This document shows positions 1-8,686 of a stretch of DNA of 64,000 bases, in pieces. Origin of the DNA: Streptomyces albus subsp. albus (GTDB lineage: Bacteria; Actinomycetota; Actinomycetes; Streptomycetales; Streptomycetaceae); NCBI RefSeq assembly GCF_000719865.1, contig NZ_JOID01000007.1, positions 186,001 through 250,000 of the forward strand. Direction: 5' to 3'. How positions within the stretch are numbered: the stretch's first letter is position 1; each line of letters opens with the position of its first letter. The notes beneath the pieces were generated by a model that saw nothing but the letters and a program-made list of their open reading frames with translations, searched no databases and was not told the origin of the DNA. A program made the translations under genes and the position numbers.

Positions 1-2
1 AG

Positions 3-380
3 GTCGAGTGCTTCCGCAACGCGGCCCGACACCTCGCGCCCGGCGGCCGGTTCGTGATCGAGCTTTGGGTGCCGGAGCTGCGCAAGCTTCCGCCGGGGCA
101 GACGGCCATGGTCTGGCAGTCCGAGCCCGGCTACATCGGCTTGGACACTTACGACGTCCTGCGCCAGCACGTCGTGTCGCACCACTTCCGGTTCAACGAG
201 ACCGAGCAGGCGGAGCTGTTCCGCAGTCCGCACCGCTACATCTGGCCGGCCGAGCTGGACCTCATGGCGCAGCTCGCCGGGTTCGAGCTGGAGACCCGGC
301 ACGCGGACTGGGGCGGCGCCGAGTTCACCGCCGAGTCGGACTCGCACGTCTCCGTCTACCGCCTCCCGCCCACGCGCTAG
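3..380 (+). CDS. SAM-dependent methyltransferase, C-terminal part (5' end outside window)
   Basis: The frame is open from the left edge, so the N-terminal S-adenosylmethionine-binding half lies outside the window. The visible 125 residues begin VECFRNAARHLAPGGRFVIE, the usual 'candidate loops, PGG, beta-strand' stretch late in the class I Rossmann methyltransferase fold. They end with a strand pair (LMAQLAGFELETR... VSVYRLP) typical of the last beta strands of that fold. The glycine motif that binds SAM is not visible and the substrate cannot be inferred. The stop is at 378-380. It is followed by about 100 bases with no recognised feature before the next gene. Confidence 0.8.
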   Translation, partial: VECFRNAARHLAPGGRFVIELWVPELRKLPPGQTAMVWQSEPGYIGLDTYDVLRQHVVSHHFRFNETEQAELFRSPHRYIWPAELDLMAQLAGFELETRHADWGGAEFTAESDSHVSVYRLPPTR

Positions 381-488
381 ACGGGCACGGTCCGGGGCAT
401 CCGACAAGGCCGCCCATCGTCGGTACAGAACCGGACGTCCCGACATCAGTGCTGGTCAGAGCCGGTGCGTAGGGCCAATCTCAACGGC

Positions 489-1046
489 ATGACACACGAA
501 ACACCCGTCTCTCGCAGGGGGACGATCACGCCCCGCCCGGCCCTCCGCTCCACCGGCTCACGGCCCTCCCGCGCCCTGGCGCGGACCGAGGCGGCCGGGG
601 GCGGGCAGGCCGTCGCGATGCGGTTCACCTCCACGCCGCGCGGTGCGCGGCTGGCCCGGCTGCTGGTCTCCCAGTGGCTCGACGAGTGGGGTCACCCGTA
701 CCACTCCGAGACGAACCACACCGTGGCGCTGATCACCGCCGAGCTGGCCGCGAACGCCGTGCGCCACGGCCGGGTGCCGGGGCGGGACTTCGCGGTACGG
801 CTCAGCCGGGCCGGCGGGGTGCTGCGCATCGAGGTGAGCGACACCCGCACCGAACGCCCCGTGCCCACGGATGAACCCGAACTCCCGGCCGCGGCGGCCG
901 AGTCGGGCCGGGGTCTCTTCCTCGTCTCACGGCTCGCCGCCCGCTGGGCTGTGACCCCACGCCGGGACGGCCCGGGCAAGGCGGTGTGGGCGGAGGTGCC
1001 GTGCGCCGTGAGCGACGACCCGAGCGAGGGAGAACGGCTCCCGTAG
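489..1046 (+). CDS. ATP-binding anti-sigma-factor-type protein (RsbW-like HATPase_c)
   Basis: A protein of about 185 residues whose C-terminal 120 carry a single GHKL/HATPase_c fold: N-box ITAELAANAVRHG, a strand with EVSDTRTERPVP (degenerate G1), and a G2-like ESGRGLFLVSRLA. Such stand-alone RsbW/SpoIIAB-like ATPases are abundant in Streptomyces and usually act as anti-sigma factors or anti-anti-sigma kinases. The N-terminal 45 residues are Arg/Thr/Pro-rich and probably disordered. A GTG at 465 is in frame, but the ATG at 489 gives the more natural N-terminus (MTHETPV). No sigma factor or anti-sigma antagonist lies next to it, so its partner is unknown. A similar but shorter protein is encoded at 62125-62502. 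Confidence 0.82.
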   Translation: MTHETPVSRRGTITPRPALRSTGSRPSRALARTEAAGGGQAVAMRFTSTPRGARLARLLVSQWLDEWGHPYHSETNHTVALITAELAANAVRHGRVPGRDFAVRLSRAGGVLRIEVSDTRTERPVPTDEPELPAAAAESGRGLFLVSRLAARWAVTPRRDGPGKAVWAEVPCAVSDDPSEGERLP

Positions 1047-1129
1047 GGCTCGGTTGCCGCTGCGGCAGACCTCCGCTTGCGCCGTCGACCGTCCGCCTCG
1101 CCCTGCCCGCGCGCCGTACCGAACGGTCT

Positions 1130-1483
1130 TCAGCTCCTTCCGACGCTGATGACGATGAGGAGGAGCGTGGGCAGTGCGGTGGCCGCGGCGCTCAGGAGCC
1201 AGTACGTGCCCCGGGTCAGCGGAGTCCTGCGCCGGAGCGGCCAGTTGGCCAGCCACCAGACCAGGCCGAACAGGATGAGGACCGGCGTGGCCAGCATCAC
1301 CCAGGGGAGGACCCCGTCGTTCTCCGTGGGCTCCCCATCGGTCCAGCCAAGCTCCGCGAGCGGCCAGTTGGAGGCGAAATACCAGAGCAGGAAGGCGGGT
1401 ACGACGGCGGGAACGCCCAGCAGGACGTTGACGGTCAGGGACAGCCCCACGCGGAGCCGGGCGGGCGCGGTGCTCTTCTTCAC
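1130..1483 (-). CDS. Small integral membrane protein, unknown function
   Basis: A 117-residue protein with a Lys/Arg-containing N-terminus followed by three hydrophobic segments, at about residues 12-37 (LTVNVLLGVPAVVPAFLLWY), 61-80 (VMLATPVLILFGLVWWLANW) and 92-113 (WLLSAAATALPTLLLIVISV). The middle and last segments are joined by the basic loop RRRTPLTRG, which suggests a cytoplasmic loop. No family was recognised. It is convergent with the ATPase gene at 489-1046 and divergent from the DUF4396 gene, whose operator lies about 190 bases upstream of this start. Confidence 0.62.
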   Translation of the reverse strand: MKKSTAPARLRVGLSLTVNVLLGVPAVVPAFLLWYFASNWPLAELGWTDGEPTENDGVLPWVMLATPVLILFGLVWWLANWPLRRRTPLTRGTYWLLSAAATALPTLLLIVISVGRS

Positions 1484-1671
1484 TCGGTCTCACTCGGGGC
1501 GGGAACAACGTGACGTGGTCGCCAGGAGGCTGAGGCTATCGGGCCCGCAGCACCCGCGCGCGGTCACGGTCGGCCGACCCGGCGCGGCGTGGCTGCCCGC
1601 GCTCCCGGCACCCGGCCCGCAACCGGCCTGCCCGGTGCCCCAGTGTGCCCGTCCGAACCCACCCCCTCGAC

Positions 1672-1696
1672 ATGTATACCCCAAGGGGGTATACAT
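1672..1696. promoter_or_regulatory. Perfect CsoR-family-type operator palindrome
   Basis: Two 11-base arms, ATGTATACCCC (1672-1682) and GGGGTATACAT (1686-1696), are exact reverse complements separated by AAG. The core, TACCCC followed by GGGGTA, is the hallmark recognition pattern of CsoR/RcnR-type all-helical repressors, which sense Cu(I), Ni/Co or other thiol- or metal-related ligands. It is an AT-containing island in GC-rich sequence, 51 bases before the DUF4396 start. That is where an operator overlapping a promoter would lie. No csoR-like gene is in the window, so the regulator would act from elsewhere. Confidence 0.82.
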
Positions 1697-1747
1697 ATCT
1701 CCCATGCGGCCGTCGGCATCGGCCGCGGAATCCGGGAGGGGATCGTC

Positions 1748-2455
1748 ATGCAGCACGCGCATGAGCACCATCAGGTCACGCACGAGCAGGGCCAGGACGG
1801 GGCCGGGGCCGGGGCCGGGGCCCAGACTGGGCACACCGCCCGGGCCGAGCACGGCACCACCACCACGGGGGAAACAGCTCACGCCGGGCAGCCGCACAGC
1901 GCCGCCGCAGAGCCGGCGGGAGTCCACACCGCGCACGGACCGGCGGGGCACGGACCGACGACTCATGCATCGACGGCTCACGGACCGTCGGTTGACCGCC
2001 CCGGCACCGTCCCGGTGTCGTGGCGCACCGCCTCGCAGGCCACGCTGCACTGCCTCACCGGGTGTGCGATCGGCGAGGTGCTGGGCATGGTCATCGGCAC
2101 CGCGGCCGGGCTGTCCGCCGGGGTCACCGTGGCGCTGGCCGTCGCCCTCGCCTTCTTCTTCGGGTACGCGCTGACGATGCGAGGCGTTCTCAAGGCCGGG
2201 CTGGGCTTCCGCGAGGCGCTCAAGGTGGCCCTCGCCGCGGACACCGTCTCCATCATCGTCATGGAGACCGTGGACAACGCGGTCATGGTCGGCGTGCCCG
2301 GGGCCATGGAGGCGGGTCTCGCCAACTGGCTCTTCTGGGGCGCCCTGGCGTTCGCGCTCGCCGTCGCCTTCGTGCTGACCGTGCCGGTCAACCGCTGGCT
2401 GATAGCCCGCGGCCGGGGCCACGCGGTCGTCCACGCCCATCACCACCACCACTGA
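1748..2455 (+). CDS. DUF4396 membrane protein with His-rich N- and C-termini
   Basis: A protein of 235 residues. Residues 1-85 are a soluble His/Gly/Thr-rich tail opening with MQHAHEHHQVTHEQ and carrying more than ten histidines. Then comes a DUF4396 domain with four hydrophobic helices, including a HCLTGCAIGE segment and a polar METVDNAVM helix. The chain ends in HAHHHHH. The His-rich ends and the paired Cys look suited to metal binding. The start at ATG 1748 has a purine-rich GGGAGGGG at 1734-1741. An in-frame start at 1589 would place the operator inside the coding sequence and is rejected. The CsoR-type palindrome upstream suggests induction by copper or a related metal. The function of DUF4396 is not established. 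Confidence 0.85.
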   Translation: MQHAHEHHQVTHEQGQDGAGAGAGAQTGHTARAEHGTTTTGETAHAGQPHSAAAEPAGVHTAHGPAGHGPTTHASTAHGPSVDRPGTVPVSWRTASQATLHCLTGCAIGEVLGMVIGTAAGLSAGVTVALAVALAFFFGYALTMRGVLKAGLGFREALKVALAADTVSIIVMETVDNAVMVGVPGAMEAGLANWLFWGALAFALAVAFVLTVPVNRWLIARGRGHAVVHAHHHHH

Positions 2456-2496
2456 CGGCGGCGCACGGTGCCCGGACGTCCCGTGGCACGGGACGG

Positions 2497-2544
2497 CGCG
2501 AGGGCCTCGCCGGAGGAGCGGGGAGCTCCGGCGGGGCCCTCGCG
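2497..2544 (+). terminator. Long stem-loop after the DUF4396 gene
   Basis: 19-base arms 2497-2515 and 2526-2544 pair with a single G-U wobble around a 10-base loop. It begins 41 bases after the DUF4396 stop. There is no T-tract, as is usual for high-GC actinobacterial terminators. Confidence 0.7.
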
Positions 2545-2844
2545 TGCCATCACTCAGCGCTGGGGGCATGGGAGTTGGGGGCCGCACGCCCCACGTGGCG
2601 TATCGCGGCCCAGCCCGTCCTCATCTCCGTGCTGTCCCTGTCGCTCCTGACCGCCGGGGCCACGGCAGGCGGGCTGTGGGTGGTCGGGGTCTTACCACGA
2701 TCGTGCTGCGTCTGATGGGGCTGGACGGCTCGCGGTGAGACGGCTGCGCCTGTTCCCGACCCGGTCCTCGCGCGGCGGAGCCTCACCCCGGCCCCGATGC
2801 GTAAGGTTGGCGGAAGGTCACTGATCGCCACGGGTGGGGGCAGG
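2545..2844. other. Intergenic stretch before the nSTAND gene
   Basis: No gene was recognised here. A short hydrophobic reading frame runs to 2715 but has no convincing start or ribosome-binding site. The promoter of the nSTAND gene should lie here, but no clear -35/-10 pair was seen. Confidence 0.4.
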
Positions 2845-5800
2845 GTGGATCGTCGTCCGGCGAAGCTTGTTGTGGATGTTCTGATCATGCTGGTCGGGGC
2901 ACTGCTGGGCATGGCGGCCAACTACGCCACCAGCAGGACGGACGACGTGCCCTGGCTGCTGCGGGTACTGCGGGAGTGGTCGGTCCCCCTGGTCGTGGTG
3001 GCACTCGTTCTTCTCGTCGCGGGACAGGTCTGGCTGCACCTGCTGGAGCGGCCCGCTGCGATCAAGCGGAAGTGGAATGCCGCGCAGCCCCCGTATCCGG
3101 GTCTGGAGGCGTTCACCGAGGACGACTCCGGCGTCTTCTTCGGCCGCGACCGGGAGATCGGGGACCTCGTCGGGCGGCTGCATCCGGCCGTGCCTTCTCG
3201 TGCGCACCGGTTCGTCGCGGTGATCGGCCCGTCCGGGAGCGGGAAGTCCTCGCTGGTCCGGGCCGGGCTGCTGCCCGCGCTCGGTCGGCGGCGGGGCCGC
3301 TGGGCCGTCGTGGCTCCGTGCACCCCCGGGGCCGATCCGGAGGCGAGCCTCGCCGCGAGCCTGGCCGCCGCCGGGACGGAGATGACCGGCGCGCAGGTGC
3401 TGGCGGAGCTGAGCGGTGGCGCCCAGGGGCTGGGCCGGTGCCTGGAGCGGCTGCGCTCCGTTCGGGGCGGGCCTGCCGTGCCGGTCCTGCTGGTCGTCGA
3501 CCAGCTTGAGGAGGTCTTCACACTCTGCGGGGCGCGGGAGCGGGATGCGTTCCTCTCTCTGATCCGGGCCTCGCTCGCGGCCGACCCTCGTCTGTGGGTG
3601 GTGGCCACCCTGCGGTCCGATTTCCTCACGGACCTCCTGGAAACCGAGCACGCCGGCCTGGTGCGCCAGCCGGCGCTGATCGGCATGCTCGGCCGCGCCG
3701 AGCTGTTCCAGGTGATCGAGGGACCGGCCGAGGCCGCGGGCCTGAGCTTCGCTCCCGGGCTCGTCGCGCAGATGGTGGACGACACCGGGGGCGGCGACGC
3801 GCTGCCCCTCCTGGCGTACACCCTTCAAGGGCTCTACCTGCGGGTCGGCCCCGGCGGAACGGTGACGCACGAGGACTACCGGTCTCTGGGCGGGGTCGCC
3901 GGAGCGCTGTCGGACCAGGCGGACCGGATCAGCGCCGAGCTGCGGGCGGCCGACGCGGACGCGCCGGTCCTCGCCACCTTGCTGAAGTTCGTCTCCCTGG
4001 AGCACGGCGAGCCGGCCCGTCGCCGCGTCTCACGTGAGGACCTCGCGGACGAAGAGCGGCTCGTGGCCGGGGCGTTCGTCACGGGGCGGCTGCTCACCAG
4101 TGCCGATGGCGTCCTGGACGTGGCTCATGAAGCGCTGTTCCGGCAGTGGCCACCGCTGCGCCAGGCTGTTGCGGCCCGGGCGCGGGAGTTGCGGCATCGC
4201 GGCGAGCTGGAGCGATGGGCGCGGGACTGGCAGCAGTCGGGGCGCCGGGACGCCTACCTGTTGAGCGGTGAACGGCTGACCGCTGCCCTTGCCTGGTCGG
4301 ACGAGGCGGCCGACCTTCTCGGCGGCGCTCCGGTCGTGGCGGAGTTCCTGGAACGGTCCGTGGGCCAGGACCGCGCGTTCCGGGAGCGGCTGGCCGACGG
4401 TGTGGCCGCGCGGGTCATGGAGAGCGCCGCGGGGGACCCGGAACTGGCGCTCCTCGGTGCTCTCGCCGCCGTGGAGGAATGCGCTCCGACCCCAGCGGCC
4501 CAGCAGGCGCTGCACGTGGCTCTCAACGCCTCACGGCGGTATGCGGTCTTCCGCGGTCACGAGGAGGACATCAACGCGGTGGCCTGGTCGCCCGATGGCG
4601 CCCGGCTGGCCACCGCGTCCGACGACGGCACGGTCCGCGTCTGGAGCACCGCGGAGTCCACCGGTCCCGTCGTTCTCACCCGGCCCGGCGGGGACCGGGT
4701 GTATGCGGTGGCCTGGTCTCCGGACGGGAAGCGATTGGCGTGCGGCTCCCGGGACGGTACCGTCACCCTTTGGGACGCCGGGACATGGGCTGAACTGGGC
4801 GTGCTCCGCGGGCATGACGGTGCCGTCGACGGCCTCGCCTGGGCGCCCGACGGGGCGCGGATCGCCACGGCGGGCAGCGACCGCACGGTACGGATCTGGG
4901 ACGCGGCGTCCCGTGCGGAACTGACCGTGCTGACCGGGCATGAGAGACCGGTGTGGGACGTGGCCTGGTCACCCGACGGCCGGCGGCTCGCGAGCGGCTC
5001 GGACGACACCTCCGTACGCGTCTGGTCCCTCTCGCCCGGTACGGACCCCACACTGCTGACGGGCCACCAGGCCGGTGTCTGGGCCCTGGCCTGGTCACCG
5101 GACGGGCGCCGGCTCGCCTCGGTGTCGGAGGACTGTACAGCGCGCATCTGGGACGTCCTCGCAGCACAGACCGTCGCGGTGGACGCGCGTGCCGTGTCCG
5201 CTCCGCATCAGCGGCTGGAGTTCCACGAGAAGCTGGAGTGCGTGGCGTGGTCCCCCGACGGCCGCCGCATCGCCGTGGGCGACACGGAGCGCACCGCCAG
5301 GGTCTGCGACCTGGCCACTGGTGAGAAGACGGCCCTCTCCGGCCACACCGACACCGTCAACGGCATCGCCTGGCACGGCCGGCGCATCGCCACGGCCTCC
5401 CGCGACAGAACGGTGGCTCTCTGGGACGTGGTCCCACCCGGTGGGCAGCGCAGCACGCTGCTGGGCCACACCGGATCGGTCAAGAAACTGGCCTGGGATT
5501 CCGGCGGGACGCGTCTCGCCACCGCCTCGAAGGACGGAACGGCCGCCGTCTGGGACCCTGAGCGCAGCAGCATGGTGACAGTGCTCGAGCATGGCGGAGA
5601 AGTGTCCGATGTGGCCTGGTCCCCGGATGGTTCCCGGCTGGTCACCATCTCCCGCGGTGCCGTCGGTACCGTCTGGGACGTACGGGACCGTACGCGGATC
5701 GCCGCGCTGCGCGGTCACGGAGACGAGATCACCAAAGTCTCCTGGTCGGCCGACGGCAGGCGGATCGCAACCACCTCGCGGGACCACACCGCCCGGGTCT

Positions 5801-6432
5801 GGACCGCGGACGACGGCACGGAGGCCATGGTGCTCCGCGGCGGCGGGTACTGGCTCGGCGGCGCCGCATGGTCACCGGACAGCCGCCACCTGGCCACGTC
5901 TTCGACGGACACGGAGCTCTGCGTCTGGGACGCCGAACAAGGCGTTGTCGTAACGGCCCTCCGCGGTCACACCGACTACGCATGGAGCCTCGCGTGGTCT
6001 CCCGACGGGCGGCGGCTGGCCTCGGGCTCCCGGGACGGCACCATCCGTATCTGGGACCCGTTCACGGGCGCCGCGCTCCACACGATGGCCGGGCACCGGA
6101 AGCGGGTCCAGGATGTCGTGTGGTCTCCCGACGGAAGGCAGCTCGCGTCCGTCTCCTGGGACCGGACCGTACGGTTGTGGGATCCACACCGCGGCCGTCA
6201 CCTGAAGGTGATCGGTGTCCACGACGACCAGGCCAACGGACTGGCCTGGCACCCCGGCGGATCTCTTCTGGCCACGGCCTCCCGCGATCGCACGGTGCGG
6301 ATCTGGGAACCTGCCGCGAGCCTCGACTCCCTTGTGGAGCGGGCCCGTTCGCGGGTCTTCCGCCGTCTCACCGATCGCGAGCGCCGCAGCCTGCTCCTGC
6401 CGTCCCGTCCCGGACCCGACCCCTTCGGGTGA
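2845..6432 (+). CDS. Membrane-anchored nSTAND1 NTPase with two WD40 propellers
   Basis: A protein of about 1,195 residues. Two transmembrane helices lie near the N-terminus (LVVDVLIMLVGALLGMAAN and PLVVVALVLLVAGQVWL). They are followed by the nSTAND1 entry motif YPGLEAF...VFFGRDREI, Walker A GPSGSGKSS (about residue 130) and Walker B LLVVDQLEEV (about residue 215), then a winged-helix/helical STAND region. From about residue 565 there are 14 WD40 repeats of the AWSPDGxRLAT...W-D type, enough for two seven-bladed propellers. The C-terminal tail RARSRVFRRLTDRERR is typical of this family. STAND proteins act as ligand-gated NTPase switches, with WD40 as the sensor. No trypsin, TIR or nuclease effector is fused; the membrane helices take that position. 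GTG 2845 follows a G-rich stretch and gives a hydrophobic N-terminus; ATG 2797 is an alternative start. Confidence 0.9.
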   Translation: MDRRPAKLVVDVLIMLVGALLGMAANYATSRTDDVPWLLRVLREWSVPLVVVALVLLVAGQVWLHLLERPAAIKRKWNAAQPPYPGLEAFTEDDSGVFFGRDREIGDLVGRLHPAVPSRAHRFVAVIGPSGSGKSSLVRAGLLPALGRRRGRWAVVAPCTPGADPEASLAASLAAAGTEMTGAQVLAELSGGAQGLGRCLERLRSVRGGPAVPVLLVVDQLEEVFTLCGARERDAFLSLIRASLAADPRLWVVATLRSDFLTDLLETEHAGLVRQPALIGMLGRAELFQVIEGPAEAAGLSFAPGLVAQMVDDTGGGDALPLLAYTLQGLYLRVGPGGTVTHEDYRSLGGVAGALSDQADRISAELRAADADAPVLATLLKFVSLEHGEPARRRVSREDLADEERLVAGAFVTGRLLTSADGVLDVAHEALFRQWPPLRQAVAARARELRHRGELERWARDWQQSGRRDAYLLSGERLTAALAWSDEAADLLGGAPVVAEFLERSVGQDRAFRERLADGVAARVMESAAGDPELALLGALAAVEECAPTPAAQQALHVALNASRRYAVFRGHEEDINAVAWSPDGARLATASDDGTVRVWSTAESTGPVVLTRPGGDRVYAVAWSPDGKRLACGSRDGTVTLWDAGTWAELGVLRGHDGAVDGLAWAPDGARIATAGSDRTVRIWDAASRAELTVLTGHERPVWDVAWSPDGRRLASGSDDTSVRVWSLSPGTDPTLLTGHQAGVWALAWSPDGRRLASVSEDCTARIWDVLAAQTVAVDARAVSAPHQRLEFHEKLECVAWSPDGRRIAVGDTERTARVCDLATGEKTALSGHTDTVNGIAWHGRRIATASRDRTVALWDVVPPGGQRSTLLGHTGSVKKLAWDSGGTRLATASKDGTAAVWDPERSSMVTVLEHGGEVSDVAWSPDGSRLVTISRGAVGTVWDVRDRTRIAALRGHGDEITKVSWSADGRRIATTSRDHTARVWTADDGTEAMVLRGGGYWLGGAAWSPDSRHLATSSTDTELCVWDAEQGVVVTALRGHTDYAWSLAWSPDGRRLASGSRDGTIRIWDPFTGAALHTMAGHRKRVQDVVWSPDGRQLASVSWDRTVRLWDPHRGRHLKVIGVHDDQANGLAWHPGGSLLATASRDRTVRIWEPAASLDSLVERARSRVFRRLTDRERRSLLLPSRPGPDPFG

Positions 6433-6496
6433 GTCCGGACGGGGATGGCGGCGCGGTGGCGGCGGTCCCGGCCTCGGCCACCCGGGCCCCGCCCCG

Positions 6497-8683
6497 TCAG
6501 CCCCCGTCTCCCGGCAGATGGCTTCCCGCCGTGTCGGGCCGGTGGTCCGGGAGGGCCGAGCGGGCGGACGACTCGCGGTGCAGGCGCAGGAATTCCAGGT
6601 GCTGCTCGTAGTGGCTGAGGATGTCGTGGATGAGCTGCTCCCTGGTGTAGCCCATGACGTCGTAGCCCTGGCTGCCCTCGGCGAGCTGGACCTCGAAGCG
6701 CACATAGGTGTCGTGCGCGGTGACCGAGCGGGTGGCGAACGCCGGTACGGCCGTCTCGGTGGGCCACACCCGGTAGAGGAACTCCTCCACCGGGCCGATC
6801 GGCACCCGGAGTTCCACGGACGGCACCCGCAGTTCCTCCTCCGTCACCTCGGTGAGTTCGGCCGCCAGGCCCTGCCCGCGCAGCTCCGCGGCGACGTCCT
6901 CGAAGGCGGGGCGGCACACCTCGTCGACGAACCGGACGGCGTCCGCCCGGCCGGGGAAGGACGTGGCCCGTGCGATCCGCTGACGCCAGCTCAGGTGCGG
7001 CGGCGGGACGGCGGGCGCCGCCTCCTCCCGCATCCTCTCCAGGCGCAGCGCCCGGTAGAGCCCGGCGATGATGAGGAACATCACGAAGGAGAAGGGCAGC
7101 CCCATGATGATGGTCGCGCTGGTGAGCGCGTCCACGCCGCCGACGAGGAGCATGGCGAGGGTGAGCAGCCCGGTGGCCCCCGCCCAGAAGACGCGTACCC
7201 ACGCGGAGGCGTCGGTGAGCGGGGTGGGCAGGTGCGAGCACAGGTTGCTCATCACCAGCGCGCCGGAGTCGGCGGAGGTGACGTAGAGCAGCAGTCCGAC
7301 GACGGTCGCGAGCCCGGCGCTGAAGGTGGCGCCGGGGAACTGGTCGAGCAGCCCGTAGAAGCCCTGCTCGGGGGTGTTCATGGCGGTCTCGCCGAACGCT
7401 GCGTTCCCCTCCCGCACCACGTTGAGCGCGCTGTTGCCGAGGACGGAGAGGAAGGTGAGGGTGAAGAGGAACGGGATGACGAGCGTGGCCGCGACGAACT
7501 GGCGGATCGTCCGTCCCTTGGAGATGCGGGCCAGGAACATGCCGACGAACGGGGCCCAGGCGATCCACCAGGCCCAGAAGAACAGGGTCCAGGAGTTGAG
7601 CCACTCGGTCGGCCGGTCGTAGGCGAAGGTGTTGAGGGTCATCGAGGGGAAGCGGCTGACATAGTCCCCGATGTTGAGGACGAGGCTGTTGAGCAGCCGG
7701 AGCGGGTCGTCCGCGAACAGCATGTAGGACATCAGGAGGATGGCGAGCAGGACGTTCAGCTCGGACAGCCGCCGGATGCCCCGGTCGACGCCCGCCACGG
7801 CGGAGGCCGTGGCCATGACGACGGCGACGGCGATGAGGCCGATCTGCGCGGCCGTGCCCTCGGGGATGCCGAAGAGGTAGTTCAGCCCGAAGTTGAGCTG
7901 GACGACGCCGATGCCGAGCGACACGGAGATGCCGAACACCGTGCCGATGATGGCCGCGAGGTCGACCGTGTCGCCGATCCGGCCGTGGATGCGCCGGCCG
8001 ATGACCGGGTACAGAGCCGAGCGGATCGCGAGGGGGAGGCGGTAGCGGAAGGAGAAGTAGCCGAGCGCCATGCCCATCAGGGCGTACATGGCCCAGCCGG
8101 TGATGCCGTAGTGGAACAGCGTCCACACCACGGCCTGCCGGGCGGCCTCGACGGTCTCGGCGTCTCCCTCTGGGGGCGCGAGGTAGTGGCTGACGGGGCC
8201 GGAGACGGCGAAGAACATCAGGTCGATGCCGATGCCGGCCGCGAACAGCATGGCCGCCCAGGCGAACACCCCGTAGTCGGGGGTGGAGTGCTTGGGGCCC
8301 AGCTTGATGCCGCCGTAGCGGGACGCGGCCACGTACACGACGAACAGCAGGTACAGGGTGGCGGCGAGGAAGTAGTACCAGCCGAATCCGCTGGAAATCC
8401 AGTCGACGCCCACGCCGATGGTCTCCTCGGCGCCCTCCGGGGTGATGATCGCCCAGATCGAGACCGCCAGGATGAGCGCGGACGAGCCGATGAAGACGAC
8501 CGGCTTCAGCCTGCTCTCCCCGTGGACCGGCGGGCTGCCCGCAGGGCCCCGTTCCCCGGCCGGGAGGCCGCCCGTGCTTCCGCCGCTCCCCTTCCCTCCC
8601 CCGCTCGCGCGCCCGTCCCCGCTTCCGGGCCCCCGCCCCCGGCCGCTTCCGGGCCCGTCTCCGCTCGTGCCGTACGCCGCCAT
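6497..8683 (-). CDS. betT: BCCT-family choline transporter, BetT-type
   Basis: A 728-residue carrier of the betaine/choline/carnitine family with about 12 membrane helices. The BCCT signature FFWAWWIAWAPFVGMFLARI is exact. The first-helix motif is AAGIGIDLMFF, as in proton-coupled BetT, rather than the glycine motif of sodium-coupled BetP. After the last helix comes a cytoplasmic domain of about 150 residues ending in a DVMGYTREQLIHDIL segment, also BetT-like and linked in that family to osmotic control of transport. The first 50 residues are Gly/Ser-rich and disordered. It starts three bases after the betA stop, so the two are probably co-transcribed: choline is imported and then oxidised. 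Confidence 0.92.
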   Translation of the reverse strand: MAAYGTSGDGPGSGRGRGPGSGDGRASGGGKGSGGSTGGLPAGERGPAGSPPVHGESRLKPVVFIGSSALILAVSIWAIITPEGAEETIGVGVDWISSGFGWYYFLAATLYLLFVVYVAASRYGGIKLGPKHSTPDYGVFAWAAMLFAAGIGIDLMFFAVSGPVSHYLAPPEGDAETVEAARQAVVWTLFHYGITGWAMYALMGMALGYFSFRYRLPLAIRSALYPVIGRRIHGRIGDTVDLAAIIGTVFGISVSLGIGVVQLNFGLNYLFGIPEGTAAQIGLIAVAVVMATASAVAGVDRGIRRLSELNVLLAILLMSYMLFADDPLRLLNSLVLNIGDYVSRFPSMTLNTFAYDRPTEWLNSWTLFFWAWWIAWAPFVGMFLARISKGRTIRQFVAATLVIPFLFTLTFLSVLGNSALNVVREGNAAFGETAMNTPEQGFYGLLDQFPGATFSAGLATVVGLLLYVTSADSGALVMSNLCSHLPTPLTDASAWVRVFWAGATGLLTLAMLLVGGVDALTSATIIMGLPFSFVMFLIIAGLYRALRLERMREEAAPAVPPPHLSWRQRIARATSFPGRADAVRFVDEVCRPAFEDVAAELRGQGLAAELTEVTEEELRVPSVELRVPIGPVEEFLYRVWPTETAVPAFATRSVTAHDTYVRFEVQLAEGSQGYDVMGYTREQLIHDILSHYEQHLEFLRLHRESSARSALPDHRPDTAGSHLPGDGG

Positions 8684-8686
8684 GGC

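Noticed and set aside
1589..1747. Upstream start for the DUF4396 gene
   Set aside because: It would place the CsoR-type palindrome inside the coding region and lacks similarity; ATG 1748 has a ribosome-binding site.
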